Positions 24,249-33,026 of a DNA stretch of 64,000 bases are shown here, one piece after another. The stretch comes from Myxococcales bacterium (GTDB lineage: Bacteria > Myxococcota_A > Bradymonadia > Bradymonadales > GCA-2716585): the NCBI GenBank assembly GCA_002716585.1, contig PBBL01000013.1, positions 1 to 64,000 of the forward strand, read 5' to 3'. Within the stretch, counting starts at the first letter, position 1; every line of letters begins with the position of its first letter. Made by a program: the position numbers and the translations under genes. The notes beneath the pieces are model-generated. The model saw only the letters and a list, made by a program, of their open reading frames with translations. It had not been told where the DNA came from and ran no database searches.

Positions 24249-26327
24249 ATGAGCGATCTCCCCGCCGAAGTGCTCGTCCTCTCCGGGCTGGTGGTCGTGC
24301 TGATCGTGGCGATCGCGGCGATCGCGTGGACGCAGCTCAGGCGCCGCGACGGCGCCGCGACGACCCCCGCGCCCCCAACGGAGGGCGCCACGCCGACGCC
24401 TGCGGCGGAGACGGCCGCGCCCGACGCCGAGGAGGCTGAGCTGGAGACGTCCAGCGGTGAGGAGGAGCCCGAGCCCTGGAGCGGCGCGGAGCTGATGACC
24501 CTCGATGAAGCGGTCGCCCGCAGCACCAACCGCCTCTCCACCAGCACCGACGAGCCAAGCCGCGCGGCCATTCGGGCGGCCGCGCCCGACGAGGAGGCCG
24601 CGCAGGGGGCCGAGCCGGAGCCCGACAGCGAGGCGGAGCCCGGCAGCGATCAGGAGCCCGACAGCGGAACGGAGGCCGACGGCGAGGCGATCGAGCCTCT
24701 TGAGGGGAAGCTCCTGGTCGCGGATCCGCTGGCTGGCGCGCCGTCGCTCGTGTCCAGGGAGAGTGAGCGCTACGTGCTGGGGGAGCGGCTTGGGCAGGGG
24801 AGCGTGTCGGTCGTGTTCCGGGCCTTTGATCGGGTGCTGGAGCGGGACGTGGCGATCAAGTTCTTCCCGGCGAGCCTGGTGCGCGACGAGGAGGCGCGGC
24901 AGCGCTTCGAGCAGCTCGTGCAGGAGGTCGCCAGCGTCGCCCACGCGAACATCATCACGATCTACGACTTTGGCCTGATCGACGAGCGCCCCTACGTCTG
25001 CATGGAGCTGCTCGACGGGGTCACGCTGGAGGAGCGGCTCGGCGAGCTGAAGGGGGGGCGGCTGCCGCTGCCGGAGTTCTTCACGGTGTCCGTGGCGTTG
25101 ATGGACGCCCTGGTGTGCGCCCATCGGCGCGGCGTGGTGCACCGCGACGTGCGCCCCTCCAACATCGCGCTCACCCGCGACGGGCGCGTGATGTTGATGG
25201 ACTTCGGGGTCGCGGGGGCGCTCAACACGCAGCTGCGGGTCGGGCGAGCGGGGATGGTCCACTTCCTGGCCCCGGAGCAGCTGCAACAGCTGTCGATCAC
25301 GCCTCGCACGGATCTCTTCTCGGCCGGGGTCACCCTCTACGTGGGGCTCACCGGGCACTTCCCGTTCAGCGGCGTGGAGCGCAGCCGCGCCCCTATCGCG
25401 CCTGGGAGGCATCGCCCGGAGATACCCCGCGAGCTGGAGCACCTGCTTGGGCGCTGCATGTCCTTCTCGGCGGGGGCGCGGCCCACGTCGAGCGAGGAGG
25501 TGCGCGCTGTCCTGGTGGAGCTTCGTGAGCAGGGCGAGCAGTCGTCCTGGAGCCACTTCTGGGCGCGCGAGGGGGAGCCCGCGGGCGGCTTGTTCGGCAA
25601 CGCCGAGGTGATGTGGTCGCTGGACGAGGCGCTGCCGTCGGAGCTGTCGATGGGCGCCGTGGCGTCGATGGACTCCATGGTCGAGGTGGTCGTCGTGGAC
25701 GACCCCAGCTTTGAGCGCGAGGTCGAGGCGGTCGCGTCGGCGCTCGCCGAGCGCTCGCCGGACGCCGAGCCCACCACAGCCTCCTCCGCGGCGCCCCCCT
25801 CGGAGGACCCCTCGCCGGAGACGCGCGCCCGAGAGGTGGCGGAGGCGATCGATGAGCTGTTCGGCCCCGATGAGGCGAGCTGGGACAGCATCAAGGCGGA
25901 GCTGGACGAGGCGGGGATCGGCTTTGAGTTGGGCGGCCCCGACTCCAGGCCGGTGCGGCGCTCGCTGATTGGCGAGCTGCCCGCGTGGGCGCCCTCTCGG
26001 GCGGCGACGACCAGCCCACCCAGGACGGAGCCTACCTCAGCCCCGGCGAGCGCTCCGCCCGCCGCCGTCACCTCCCCGCGCGACGCCGGGCTGGTGTCGA
26101 CCGCCAACGATCTCGTGGACGCCCTGGACGATTACCTCAGCTCGCGACCCAGCCTGGAGATCCGCATCCCTGAGCCCCCTCGAACCGGCAAGGTGCGTCG
26201 GGAGGCCCCGCGCGTGGAGTACACCAGGCGCCCGGGCGTCTACTACATGGGCCCGGAGGCCGGGCTCAAGTCCGATCACCTTGATCGTGACGTCTCGCGG
26301 ATGCTACGCAGGTACCTGGACGATTGA
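24249..26327 (+). CDS. Membrane-anchored Ser/Thr protein kinase-like protein with variant catalytic loop
   Basis: This is a 692-residue protein. A single N-terminal membrane helix (about 8-28) and a long acidic linker lead to a Pkn-type kinase domain from about residue 175: glycine loop LGQGSVSVVF, Lys204 in VAIKFF, catalytic loop HRDVRPSN at 298-305, DFG at 318-320, and APEQ in the activation segment. The lysine normally two residues after the catalytic Asp (HRDxKP) is Arg, so activity may be altered. The tail of about 300 residues is disordered and acidic/proline-rich. ATG 24249 was chosen over GTG 24237. It starts a tight run with the genes at 26361 and 28770. Confidence 0.85.
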   Translation: MSDLPAEVLVLSGLVVVLIVAIAAIAWTQLRRRDGAATTPAPPTEGATPTPAAETAAPDAEEAELETSSGEEEPEPWSGAELMTLDEAVARSTNRLSTSTDEPSRAAIRAAAPDEEAAQGAEPEPDSEAEPGSDQEPDSGTEADGEAIEPLEGKLLVADPLAGAPSLVSRESERYVLGERLGQGSVSVVFRAFDRVLERDVAIKFFPASLVRDEEARQRFEQLVQEVASVAHANIITIYDFGLIDERPYVCMELLDGVTLEERLGELKGGRLPLPEFFTVSVALMDALVCAHRRGVVHRDVRPSNIALTRDGRVMLMDFGVAGALNTQLRVGRAGMVHFLAPEQLQQLSITPRTDLFSAGVTLYVGLTGHFPFSGVERSRAPIAPGRHRPEIPRELEHLLGRCMSFSAGARPTSSEEVRAVLVELREQGEQSSWSHFWAREGEPAGGLFGNAEVMWSLDEALPSELSMGAVASMDSMVEVVVVDDPSFEREVEAVASALAERSPDAEPTTASSAAPPSEDPSPETRAREVAEAIDELFGPDEASWDSIKAELDEAGIGFELGGPDSRPVRRSLIGELPAWAPSRAATTSPPRTEPTSAPASAPPAAVTSPRDAGLVSTANDLVDALDDYLSSRPSLEIRIPEPPRTGKVRREAPRVEYTRRPGVYYMGPEAGLKSDHLDRDVSRMLRRYLDD

Positions 26328-26360
26328 TGCGTCCCCCATCACACATCGGATGAACCATCT

Positions 26361-28766
26361 ATGCCCTTGTTATGGCTGGCATTCTGTCTGTCAGGGGTGG
26401 CGGGCCTCTCCTATGAGCTGACCTGGGTCCGCTACCTGACCCACCTGTTCGGCGCCTCGACGCCAGCGGTGTCCGCGACGGTCTCCATCTTCTTCGCGGG
26501 CCTCGGGCTGGGCGCCTGGCTCGGGGGGCGCTTCTTTGACAAGCGCGACGAGCCGCTGCTGGCCTACGCCGGGCTGGAGGTGGCGATCGGCCTGGTGGCG
26601 GCGACGGTGCCGCTGCTGTTCCCGTTCATCAACGGGCTGCTCAGCCAACGCCCGGTCGCGGGGGGGCTGCTGGAGCCGCTCGTGCTGAGCACCCTCCTGC
26701 TGATCGTGCCGACCACGCTGATCGGGGCGACCTTCCCCGGCATGGCGGCCGTGGTGCGCAGCCTCGGCAACCCGACCCGGGCGACCGGGCTGTTCTACGG
26801 CTTCAACACGCTGGGCGCGGTCCTGGGCTGCCTGCTCGTCTCCTTCTGGTGGCTCCCCTGGCTGGGCCTCGACGCGACGGGGTGGCTGCTGGTGGGCATC
26901 AACATCACCATCGGCCTGCTGGTCGCGGCCTCCTCCCGCGTCCTCGCCCGCGCCGCGACCGAAGGGGGGCGCGCGTCGCCAGACGCGCCAGGAGCCTCGG
27001 AGGCGCGCGGCGACGTCGCGGAGCCGTCTACCACGTCCGAGGGGCTCTCCACGCCGCTGGCGGCCTCTCTGGCCGCGGTGAGCGGTTTCCTCGGGATCGC
27101 GATCGAGGTGATGTGGTTTCGGGGGCTGGCGCTGTCCTTTCCGGGGACGGTGTACGTGTTCGCGCTGGTGCTGTCGGCCTACCTGGTGGGGATTGGCGTG
27201 GGCTCGCTCGTGATCGGCCGCGTGTTTCGGGATCGGGCGCCCAGCGCGGTGGTGCTCGGGTTCCTGTACGCCGGGGTGGCGCTGGGGTGCCTGATCACCC
27301 AGAACGTCATCCCGGGGATCATCCCGTGGAGCGTCCAGGCGCTCACCGCGGGGTGGCTCTCCTCGTGGGGCGGGTACGCGGGGTGGATCGCGCTGATGGC
27401 GGTGGGGGCGATGCTCCCGGCGACGTTGGCGATGGGCGCCGCGCTGCCGCTGCTGATCGGCCTGGCGACGCGCGGGGGCGACGAGGCGGGGCAGAGCGCG
27501 GGGCGGATCTACGCCGCGAACACGATCAGCGGGGTGGTGGGGAGCCTGGCGGGGACCTTCGTCCTGATGCCGCTGCTCGGGGTCAGCCGCAGCCTGATGC
27601 TCCTAGCGCTTGGCTACCTGGCGATGGCGCTGGTGTTGATCGGGCGCGCCGGGCTCAAGCCGATCTACCCGGTCAGCCTCGGGGCGGTGCTCGTGCTGTG
27701 CCTGGGGCTGGTCGCCGCCGACTTGCAGCCCGACATCAACGCGCTGCGCCACCGACCCGAGCAGCGCCTCCTCTTCTACAAGGACTCGCCGAGCGCCACG
27801 GTCTCCATCTACGAGGAGGCTGACGGCACCCGGCTGCTCATGGCCAACAACCAGTACGCGCTGAGCGGGACCCACAAGAGCACCGTGGCGATGCAGTACC
27901 GCCTCGGGAACCTGCCGATGCTCCTCCACCCGAAGCCGACCCGCAGCCTGCTGATCGGCTTCGCCACCGGGACCACGCTCGCCGCCATGGCGTCCGAGCC
28001 TCGCCTGGAGCGGCTGGACTGCGTCGAGATCCACGACCTCCTCTTTGAACTGGGCGGCTTCTTCAAGGAGGTCAACCACGCCGTCTACGAGCAGCCGAAG
28101 GTGTCGCTCATCGAAGGCGACGGGCGCCGCTACCTCGCCCGCCCCGGGGCGTCCTACGACGTCATCGTGGCCGACCTCTACGTCCCCCGGAACCCCGGCG
28201 TGGGCTCGCTCTACAGCGAGGAGCACTTCCGCGCCGTCTCGGCGCGGCTGGCGCCCGGCGGTTTGTTCATCACCTGGCTCCCGCTGTGGCAGCTCAGCGC
28301 CGACGAGACCGCCTCGATCGTCAAGACGTTCCTCGCGGTCTACCCCGAGGCGGAGGGGTGGGTCGGCAACTGGAGCCCGGCGCGGCCCATCCTCGGCTTG
28401 ATGACCCGCGGCGCCTCCGACACCCCGCCGCCCGCGCGCCTCGAGCCCGAACTCAACCGCCGCACGGTCGAGCTGCTCCAGGGCGCCTTCCCCGGCCACG
28501 AGGGGAGCTGGCCGGGGGTGCGGCACCACCCGGACGTCTCGCGGCAGATTCTGAACACCGCACAGCTGCGCGCCTTCGCCGAGGGTGCGATCCTCAACAA
28601 CCTCGACCTCCCCTACATCGAGTTCTCCTCGCCGCGCTCCATGATGCAGGCGAGGTTTCGAGGGCGGCCGCTGTCGAGGGACAACCTGGAGGCGATTGAT
28701 CGGGTGCGCCCATTGCGTCAGACTCCATGGCGGTTGCCGGAGGCGAGCGCTTCGCAAAGGAGGTAG
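26361..28766 (+). CDS. Membrane protein fused to spermidine-synthase-like domain
   Basis: This is an 801-residue protein. Residues 1-470 contain about a dozen hydrophobic segments and open with the family-typical LSGVAGLSYELTWVRYLTHLFG and FFAGLGLGAWLGG. This is the fused MFS-like/polyamine aminopropyltransferase arrangement. Residues 480-800 are a Rossmann methyltransferase-like spermidine synthase domain: LLIGFATGTTLAAM replaces the usual GGGDG loop, followed by DCVEIHDLLFELG, a D-GRRYL motif and DVIVADLYVP. The missing GGGDG suggests the substrate is not ordinary putrescine, or that activity is lost. It lies 33 bases after the kinase gene and 3 bases before the protease gene. Confidence 0.88.
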   Translation: MPLLWLAFCLSGVAGLSYELTWVRYLTHLFGASTPAVSATVSIFFAGLGLGAWLGGRFFDKRDEPLLAYAGLEVAIGLVAATVPLLFPFINGLLSQRPVAGGLLEPLVLSTLLLIVPTTLIGATFPGMAAVVRSLGNPTRATGLFYGFNTLGAVLGCLLVSFWWLPWLGLDATGWLLVGINITIGLLVAASSRVLARAATEGGRASPDAPGASEARGDVAEPSTTSEGLSTPLAASLAAVSGFLGIAIEVMWFRGLALSFPGTVYVFALVLSAYLVGIGVGSLVIGRVFRDRAPSAVVLGFLYAGVALGCLITQNVIPGIIPWSVQALTAGWLSSWGGYAGWIALMAVGAMLPATLAMGAALPLLIGLATRGGDEAGQSAGRIYAANTISGVVGSLAGTFVLMPLLGVSRSLMLLALGYLAMALVLIGRAGLKPIYPVSLGAVLVLCLGLVAADLQPDINALRHRPEQRLLFYKDSPSATVSIYEEADGTRLLMANNQYALSGTHKSTVAMQYRLGNLPMLLHPKPTRSLLIGFATGTTLAAMASEPRLERLDCVEIHDLLFELGGFFKEVNHAVYEQPKVSLIEGDGRRYLARPGASYDVIVADLYVPRNPGVGSLYSEEHFRAVSARLAPGGLFITWLPLWQLSADETASIVKTFLAVYPEAEGWVGNWSPARPILGLMTRGASDTPPPARLEPELNRRTVELLQGAFPGHEGSWPGVRHHPDVSRQILNTAQLRAFAEGAILNNLDLPYIEFSSPRSMMQARFRGRPLSRDNLEAIDRVRPLRQTPWRLPEASASQRR

Positions 28767-28769
28767 GGC

Positions 28770-29798
28770 GTGGAGAGGGTGCAGCGCGTGTGGTGGGGGT
28801 TGTGGGCGGTCGCCGCGGTGTGGGGGTGTGGTGACGACGCGTTGCCGAACTACGACGGCGCGCCCGTCGCCGAGTGCCGCAGCGCCGACGACGCCGAGTG
28901 CGCCTCGCTGGCGGAGTACTACTTCGCCCGGTACGAGGGCGAGGCGCTCCCGGAGTGTCGGCCCGCGCTGGCCTCGGAGCCGATCGACGGCCAGCTCTAC
29001 CTGAGGCTCTTTCGCGGGGAGCAGATCGGCTACAAGGACGTCGCGAGCCAGACCCGCGCGTTGCAGCGCTACTTTGAGCGCTACGGGGTGACCTTCTTCA
29101 CCGACAGCGTCCCGGCCGAAGGGGGCATGGACTACGCGATCACGGGCGACCTGGACGATCTGGAGCGGGCGCTGGACGAGGCGGGGATCCCTCGGGGGAG
29201 GGCGCTGACCCGAGAGGAGCAGGAGCGCGCGGACGAGGTGGTGGCGAACGTCCTGTTCGCCAACCTCAAGCGGTTCCTGAAGGAGAACTCCAGCCGCCGT
29301 CAGCGGGGGATCAACGTCGTGGTGATCACGGCGATCGCCGATCGCGCGACCAACGAGCTGCTCCTGCCGGGTGGTGGGGTGATCGCTGGGTTGGGGCTGT
29401 CTCCAGCGCTGCTCGACACGATCCGCGCGGACGACGCCCAGGCGGATCTGTACACGCTGCTCGACCTGGATCGGGACTTCACGCCGACCCTCTTCGTCGG
29501 GCACGACACGTTGAAGCTCTACGACCGGCGCCCCGACAACATCATCGCCCATGAGCTGGGCCACGCGCTGGGGCTGCCCCACACGACCGCGCCGGGCTAC
29601 CTGATGACCCAGGGGCAGGATCTGATCGACTGCTCGGGGACGCTGACCGATGAGGAGCTGGATCGGACGGTGGGCATTGAGCGGCGGCGGTCGGCGGTGT
29701 GGGCGAGCGAGCCGCTGACGCAGCTTCGGGCGCGGGTTCGGCGGCTCTCGGCGCACCTCGGGGAGCGCCGCGCGTCCGAGCCGCTCAGGGCTCGATGA
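28770..29798 (+). CDS. Metzincin-like metalloprotease lipoprotein
   Basis: This 342-residue lipoprotein starts at GTG 28770, supported by AAAGGAGGT at the end of the preceding gene. The short signal peptide ends in VWG-Cys20. The zinc signature HELGHALGLPH is at 261-271 and a downstream YLMTQ (Met279) supplies a Met-turn, both features of metzincin peptidases. The segment GINVVVITAIAD (180-191) is the likely edge strand of the catalytic domain. The enzyme is predicted to be anchored outside the cytoplasm. Its C-terminus overlaps the convergent pectinacetylesterase-like gene by 14 bases. The substrate is unknown. Confidence 0.85.
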   Translation: MERVQRVWWGLWAVAAVWGCGDDALPNYDGAPVAECRSADDAECASLAEYYFARYEGEALPECRPALASEPIDGQLYLRLFRGEQIGYKDVASQTRALQRYFERYGVTFFTDSVPAEGGMDYAITGDLDDLERALDEAGIPRGRALTREEQERADEVVANVLFANLKRFLKENSSRRQRGINVVVITAIADRATNELLLPGGGVIAGLGLSPALLDTIRADDAQADLYTLLDLDRDFTPTLFVGHDTLKLYDRRPDNIIAHELGHALGLPHTTAPGYLMTQGQDLIDCSGTLTDEELDRTVGIERRRSAVWASEPLTQLRARVRRLSAHLGERRASEPLRAR

Positions 29799-31134
29799 GC
29801 CGCCTGGGTCCCTCGCGGTCGAAGTACCAGTTCCCGAACACCTCCTGAACCGAGATCCCATCGACGCGGAAGGACTGGAAGTGACCGCTGCCGCCGACGG
29901 TGTGTGGGCCGCTGGCGGGGCTGAAGGCGCCGCTGAGCGGCGAGAGCGACTCCTGCAAGCGGGCGCGGTAGCGTGTGATGAACGCCTCCTCCTCCTCGTC
30001 GAAGGGCTGGTTGACGCCGAGGGCGCCGAGCTGGATCGAGTCCTGCTGGCCGATGTAGGTGAAGAAGGGGGTGGTGACGTGGGGGGCGGACACGTCGGCG
30101 AAGAAGCACATCCCGTCGAGGCCCTGGGAGTCGCCACAGCCTTGATCGACCTGCCCGTTCCACACGCCCTGGGCGTAGGTGGCGGCGAGGTCGATCGGGA
30201 GCTGGTTGGGCCGAAAGGTCTCGAAGTTGACGCCCCAGCCCGCGTCGTTGAAGCCGCGGACCTGGACGCAGGGGAGGGCCTCGGCCATGCGGTCGAGGTG
30301 GGAGAGGAGGCCGACCCCACCGGCGGAGTTGCCGACGAGGAGCGCCTCGTCGGCGTGGTAGAGGTTGGGGGCGGGGGTCAGCGCGGGGTCGGCGAGGTCA
30401 TCGAGGGTGGCCATGAGGATCCGGGTGCCCCGGAAGTGCCAGCCGCCGGTCATGTCGGAGGCGGCCTGGTCGCCGCTCCAGTAGTCGGAGCTGCAGTAGG
30501 GGATCCAGACGTGGTTGGCGTTGTAGAAGTCGGGGTTGCGCTCGGGATCGACGTCGAACAGGCCACCGCCGCCGCGGGTCGGCCCGTTGAGGGTCGAGGA
30601 CATGAGGCTCGGGGCGCGCTCCCAGAGGGCGTCGCACATCTCGGGGGTGGCGCAGATGGTGCCTCCGGCGAGGAGGATGACCCAGCGCCCGAGGCCATCG
30701 CCGGTGCCGCGGCGGAGGTAGTAGCCCGCGGGGGAGCCGTCGTTGCAGACGGCGGCGCGCCCCTCGGCGTCGTGGATCGGGATCCAGGTCATGACAGGCT
30801 CGGTGAGCCCGTCGTCTTCGAAAGTGGGCGAGTCCGGGTCGCAGCTTCGGGGGGGGGTGGTGTCGGGCTCCACGTCCGGGGTCGCGGAGTCGGCGGCGGA
30901 GTCGAGGAGGTCGGAGTCGAGCGGGGCGTCGGTGTCGGGGGAGGCGTCGATGGGGGCGCTGTCGGGTGCGGCGTCCTCGGGGGGCGTGTCGCGGGCGTCG
31001 ATGGGCGGGCGGGAGTCGGGGGAGGCGTCGGCGATGTAGGGCTCGGGCAGGGTGTAGGGGGGCCTGGGCTCACCCTGGCAGCCGAGGAGCGCGGTGAGCG
31101 CGGCGACCAGGGTGAGCGTGGCGGCGACGTCCAT
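29785..31134 (-). CDS. Pectinacetylesterase / Notum-type hydrolase lipoprotein
   Basis: This is a 449-residue protein. The signal peptide ends in LLG-Cys19, followed by an Asp/Pro/Ser-rich tether to about residue 97. The catalytic domain shows WVILLAGGTICAT (151-163), HVWIPYCSSDYWSGD (208-222) and the nucleophile motif GNSAGG (Ser270), all typical of the pectinacetylesterase family (carbohydrate esterase 13; the animal member is Notum). A catalytic His is likely in GGSGHFQSF near the C-terminus. These enzymes remove acetyl or acyl groups from polysaccharides or proteins. The gene starts 35 bases after the Hfq-like gene stop and may be cotranscribed with it. Confidence 0.88.
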   Translation of the reverse strand: MDVAATLTLVAALTALLGCQGEPRPPYTLPEPYIADASPDSRPPIDARDTPPEDAAPDSAPIDASPDTDAPLDSDLLDSAADSATPDVEPDTTPPRSCDPDSPTFEDDGLTEPVMTWIPIHDAEGRAAVCNDGSPAGYYLRRGTGDGLGRWVILLAGGTICATPEMCDALWERAPSLMSSTLNGPTRGGGGLFDVDPERNPDFYNANHVWIPYCSSDYWSGDQAASDMTGGWHFRGTRILMATLDDLADPALTPAPNLYHADEALLVGNSAGGVGLLSHLDRMAEALPCVQVRGFNDAGWGVNFETFRPNQLPIDLAATYAQGVWNGQVDQGCGDSQGLDGMCFFADVSAPHVTTPFFTYIGQQDSIQLGALGVNQPFDEEEEAFITRYRARLQESLSPLSGAFSPASGPHTVGGSGHFQSFRVDGISVQEVFGNWYFDREGPRRLIEP

Positions 31135-31169
31135 GCGTCGGGGCTCCGAGGTGGTGGGCGAGTCGCAGG

Positions 31170-32474
31170 TCAGGAGATCGCCTCGATCTGGTAGATCGAG
31201 TGGTAGAGGATCATGAGCCAGGCGCTGTTGCGCAGGCGGAGCATGACCTCAAAGGGGGAGGACCACTCGGGCTTGCCGGTGAAGGTCATGCCGTTGCGGA
31301 GGGTGATCCGGATCTGCCGCTCGGCGCGCTCGGCGCGCTCAAGCTGCTCGTTGATGATCTCGATGTCGAGGCGGTCCTTGGCGGCGAGCGCGGCGCCGAG
31401 GTCCTGGTCGCTGAGCTCATCGTCCCGCTTGGACTGGCTGAAGACGGCGCCCTTGGCGTCGTCGGGGCAGAAGAAGAGCACCTGGAGCTTGGACTGCTTG
31501 AGGCGCTCACCGGCCTCGTCGTCTTTGAGGGTCCAGGCGAAGGGGTTGGTGTCGGGCTTGAAGCGGGCGCTCAGCTCGCCCTCGTAGAGCCGGAAGTAGT
31601 AGTTGCGCTTGGACTCGGCGAACTCGGCGTACTTCTGCCGCGCGGGCTCGGTCTTGGCGATGAACTCCTCGACCTCGTCGTCGGAGAGGTCCATCATGGC
31701 CATCAGGCGGATGAACTTGCGGTGCTGCTCGGGGTAGCGCTCCCAGAGGTCGAGGGCGCGGGGCCCCCAGCCGCAGTTGGCGGGGGCGACGGTGGCGAGC
31801 CCTTCGAGATCGAGCTCGAAGCGCGCCATACGGCGGGTGTGGCGCTTCTTCATGAAGGGGTACTTGCGGTGCAGCTCGTTGCCGAGGCGCTCGATCTCGT
31901 CCTCGTCCTCGTCCTCCTCGAAGGGGAGGCCGTAGTCGCCGCGAGCCCAGCGGATCGCCTCGATCGGGGTGAGCGAGCGCCCCATGTCCTTGGCCCGCTT
32001 GATGCGGCGCTTGGCGCGGTCCCAGATGAACGCCCAGCGGTCGTCCTCGGAGGCGAGCTTGCTCAGGGACATCTTGCCGGTGGCGATGTCGCGCGACAGC
32101 TCGTAGCTGAGGCCGGTGTAGGTGGCGAAGGTGCGGATCTGCTTGGCGCGCATCGCCTCGATGCGCTTGGGGTCTTCGGCCAACCAGAAGGCGCGAGCGC
32201 GGGTCATGCCGGGGTTTTGTTCGAGGAGGTTCTTGGCGCGGTAGCTGATCGCGAACTCGGAGGGGTAGCGGAGCTTGAACTCATTGAAGGAGAGCTCGCC
32301 GGCGGCGATCCGCTTGGCGAACGCCTTGCGCAGGCACTCCTCCTCCATGAGCTTGTGCATCTTGGCCTTGGCCTCCGGATCGAGCTTGATCGGGGGCTTG
32401 CGTTTGGGGGGGCCGCCTCGTTTGTTGCGTGATTTTCCCTGGGACTGGCGAGGACCTCTGTCGTTGCGTGGCAT
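31170..32474 (-). CDS. Unrecognised basic protein with C-terminal Hfq/Sm-like domain
   Basis: This is a 434-residue soluble protein. The first 35 residues are strongly basic (Arg/Lys/Gly/Pro). Residues about 45-175 contain two related helical units, each opening with A(A/T)G(E/K)(L/M)S and ending in (R/I)A(F/I)(W/R)(L/W)A. An acidic EEDEDEDE patch lies near 182. The last 50 residues (385-434) line up with Hfq: IRITLRNGMTFTG matches the Sm1 strand with its NG turn and following G, FEVML matches the F-x-LL strand, and YHSI (424-427) corresponds to the KHAI motif. Sm-fold proteins bind A/U-rich RNA, so an RNA-binding role is inferred; the family is not one I can name. ATG 32474 follows CACGGAG. 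A hairpin lies in its leader. Confidence 0.75.
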   Translation of the reverse strand: MPRNDRGPRQSQGKSRNKRGGPPKRKPPIKLDPEAKAKMHKLMEEECLRKAFAKRIAAGELSFNEFKLRYPSEFAISYRAKNLLEQNPGMTRARAFWLAEDPKRIEAMRAKQIRTFATYTGLSYELSRDIATGKMSLSKLASEDDRWAFIWDRAKRRIKRAKDMGRSLTPIEAIRWARGDYGLPFEEDEDEDEIERLGNELHRKYPFMKKRHTRRMARFELDLEGLATVAPANCGWGPRALDLWERYPEQHRKFIRLMAMMDLSDDEVEEFIAKTEPARQKYAEFAESKRNYYFRLYEGELSARFKPDTNPFAWTLKDDEAGERLKQSKLQVLFFCPDDAKGAVFSQSKRDDELSDQDLGAALAAKDRLDIEIINEQLERAERAERQIRITLRNGMTFTGKPEWSSPFEVMLRLRNSAWLMILYHSIYQIEAIS

Positions 32475-32494
32475 GTCTCATGTCTCCGTGATGA

Positions 32495-32515
32495 GCCCCC
32501 AAGCAGCTCGGGGGC
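32495..32515. promoter_or_regulatory. Leader hairpin upstream of the Hfq-like gene
   Basis: GCCCCC-N9-GGGGGC forms a perfect 6-bp GC stem about 20 bases before the start codon of the Hfq-like gene, in its predicted 5' untranslated region. It could modulate translation, for example by self-binding, but that is speculative. Confidence 0.45.
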
Positions 32516-32755
32516 GTCGGGCAACCTCCGGCCTCCACCATGGGCGGCGGTCGGTCGTGCGTTAGCGACACCTCATGTTTAGGTGACCCGGTCAGGCTGC
32601 GCAAGGTCTACCGGTGCAGATCGGTAACAGGTTGTGGGGGGCGACATATGCCGGCCCCTTGTGTGGGATGCGGCTGGCGTGGCGTGGGGTGTATCTCCGG
32701 GGGCCTGCTCGGTTTGAGGCGGGTCGGGCGCTGGTTGGATAAAATCAGATGTCGC

Positions 32756-32784
32756 TTGACGGAGATTGGCCACATGCTTATGCT
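32756..32784 (+). promoter_or_regulatory. Sigma70-type promoter for rplU-rpmA
   Basis: TTGACG (32756-32761), a 17-base spacer and TATGCT (32779-32784) make the best-formed promoter I found in the window. It would give a leader of roughly 235 bases before the rplU ATG at 33027, room for autoregulatory structure. Confidence 0.65.
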
Positions 32785-32793
32785 GTCGCCCCC

Positions 32794-32823
32794 TTGACCC
32801 TGGGTTTACATCGATGGGGTCAA
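32794..32823 (+). promoter_or_regulatory. Inverted repeat at the start of the rplU leader
   Basis: TTGACCC and GGGTCAA form a 7-bp inverted repeat with a 16-base loop, positioned right around the expected transcription start of the rplU promoter. It could be an operator or the first stem of a ribosomal-protein leader RNA; the sequence alone does not decide. Confidence 0.4.
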
Positions 32824-33026
32824 GCGGGACAACCGAGGGCGATTGGACGCCCCCAGTGGGTTACCCCTGCGGCTCACCTTGTGAGTCCGGATGTCTGTCA
32901 TTCACAGCGACCGATCGGATCGGTCGGGTTGTGAGGGGCGGGCAGAGGCAGTCCTCCACTGGGTCGCCCAGATGTCGCCAGAGCATCGGCTTCGAGCCAA
33001 CAAGAGACTGCAACGAGGTTTGTGTC

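Larger units (their letters stand above)
32475..33026. other. Long intergenic region between the divergent Hfq-like and rplU genes
   Basis: This 552-base gap contains a leader hairpin next to the Hfq-like start (32495-32515), a well-formed promoter for rplU (32756-32784) and an inverted repeat in the rplU leader (32794-32823). Short open frames on both strands at 32540-32797 and 32579-32773 lack ribosome sites and look non-coding. Nothing tRNA-like was seen. The stretch 32600-32750 is unexplained. Confidence 0.7.

Noticed and set aside
27603-30320. A 905-codon minus-strand open frame
   Set aside because: It lies opposite the spermidine-synthase-like and metalloprotease genes, which have strong motifs, and shows only GC-driven low-complexity protein.
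32540-32797. Possible small genes on both strands in the rplU upstream gap
   Set aside because: They have no ribosome-binding site and biased amino-acid composition, and they overlap the mapped promoter; not supported as coding.
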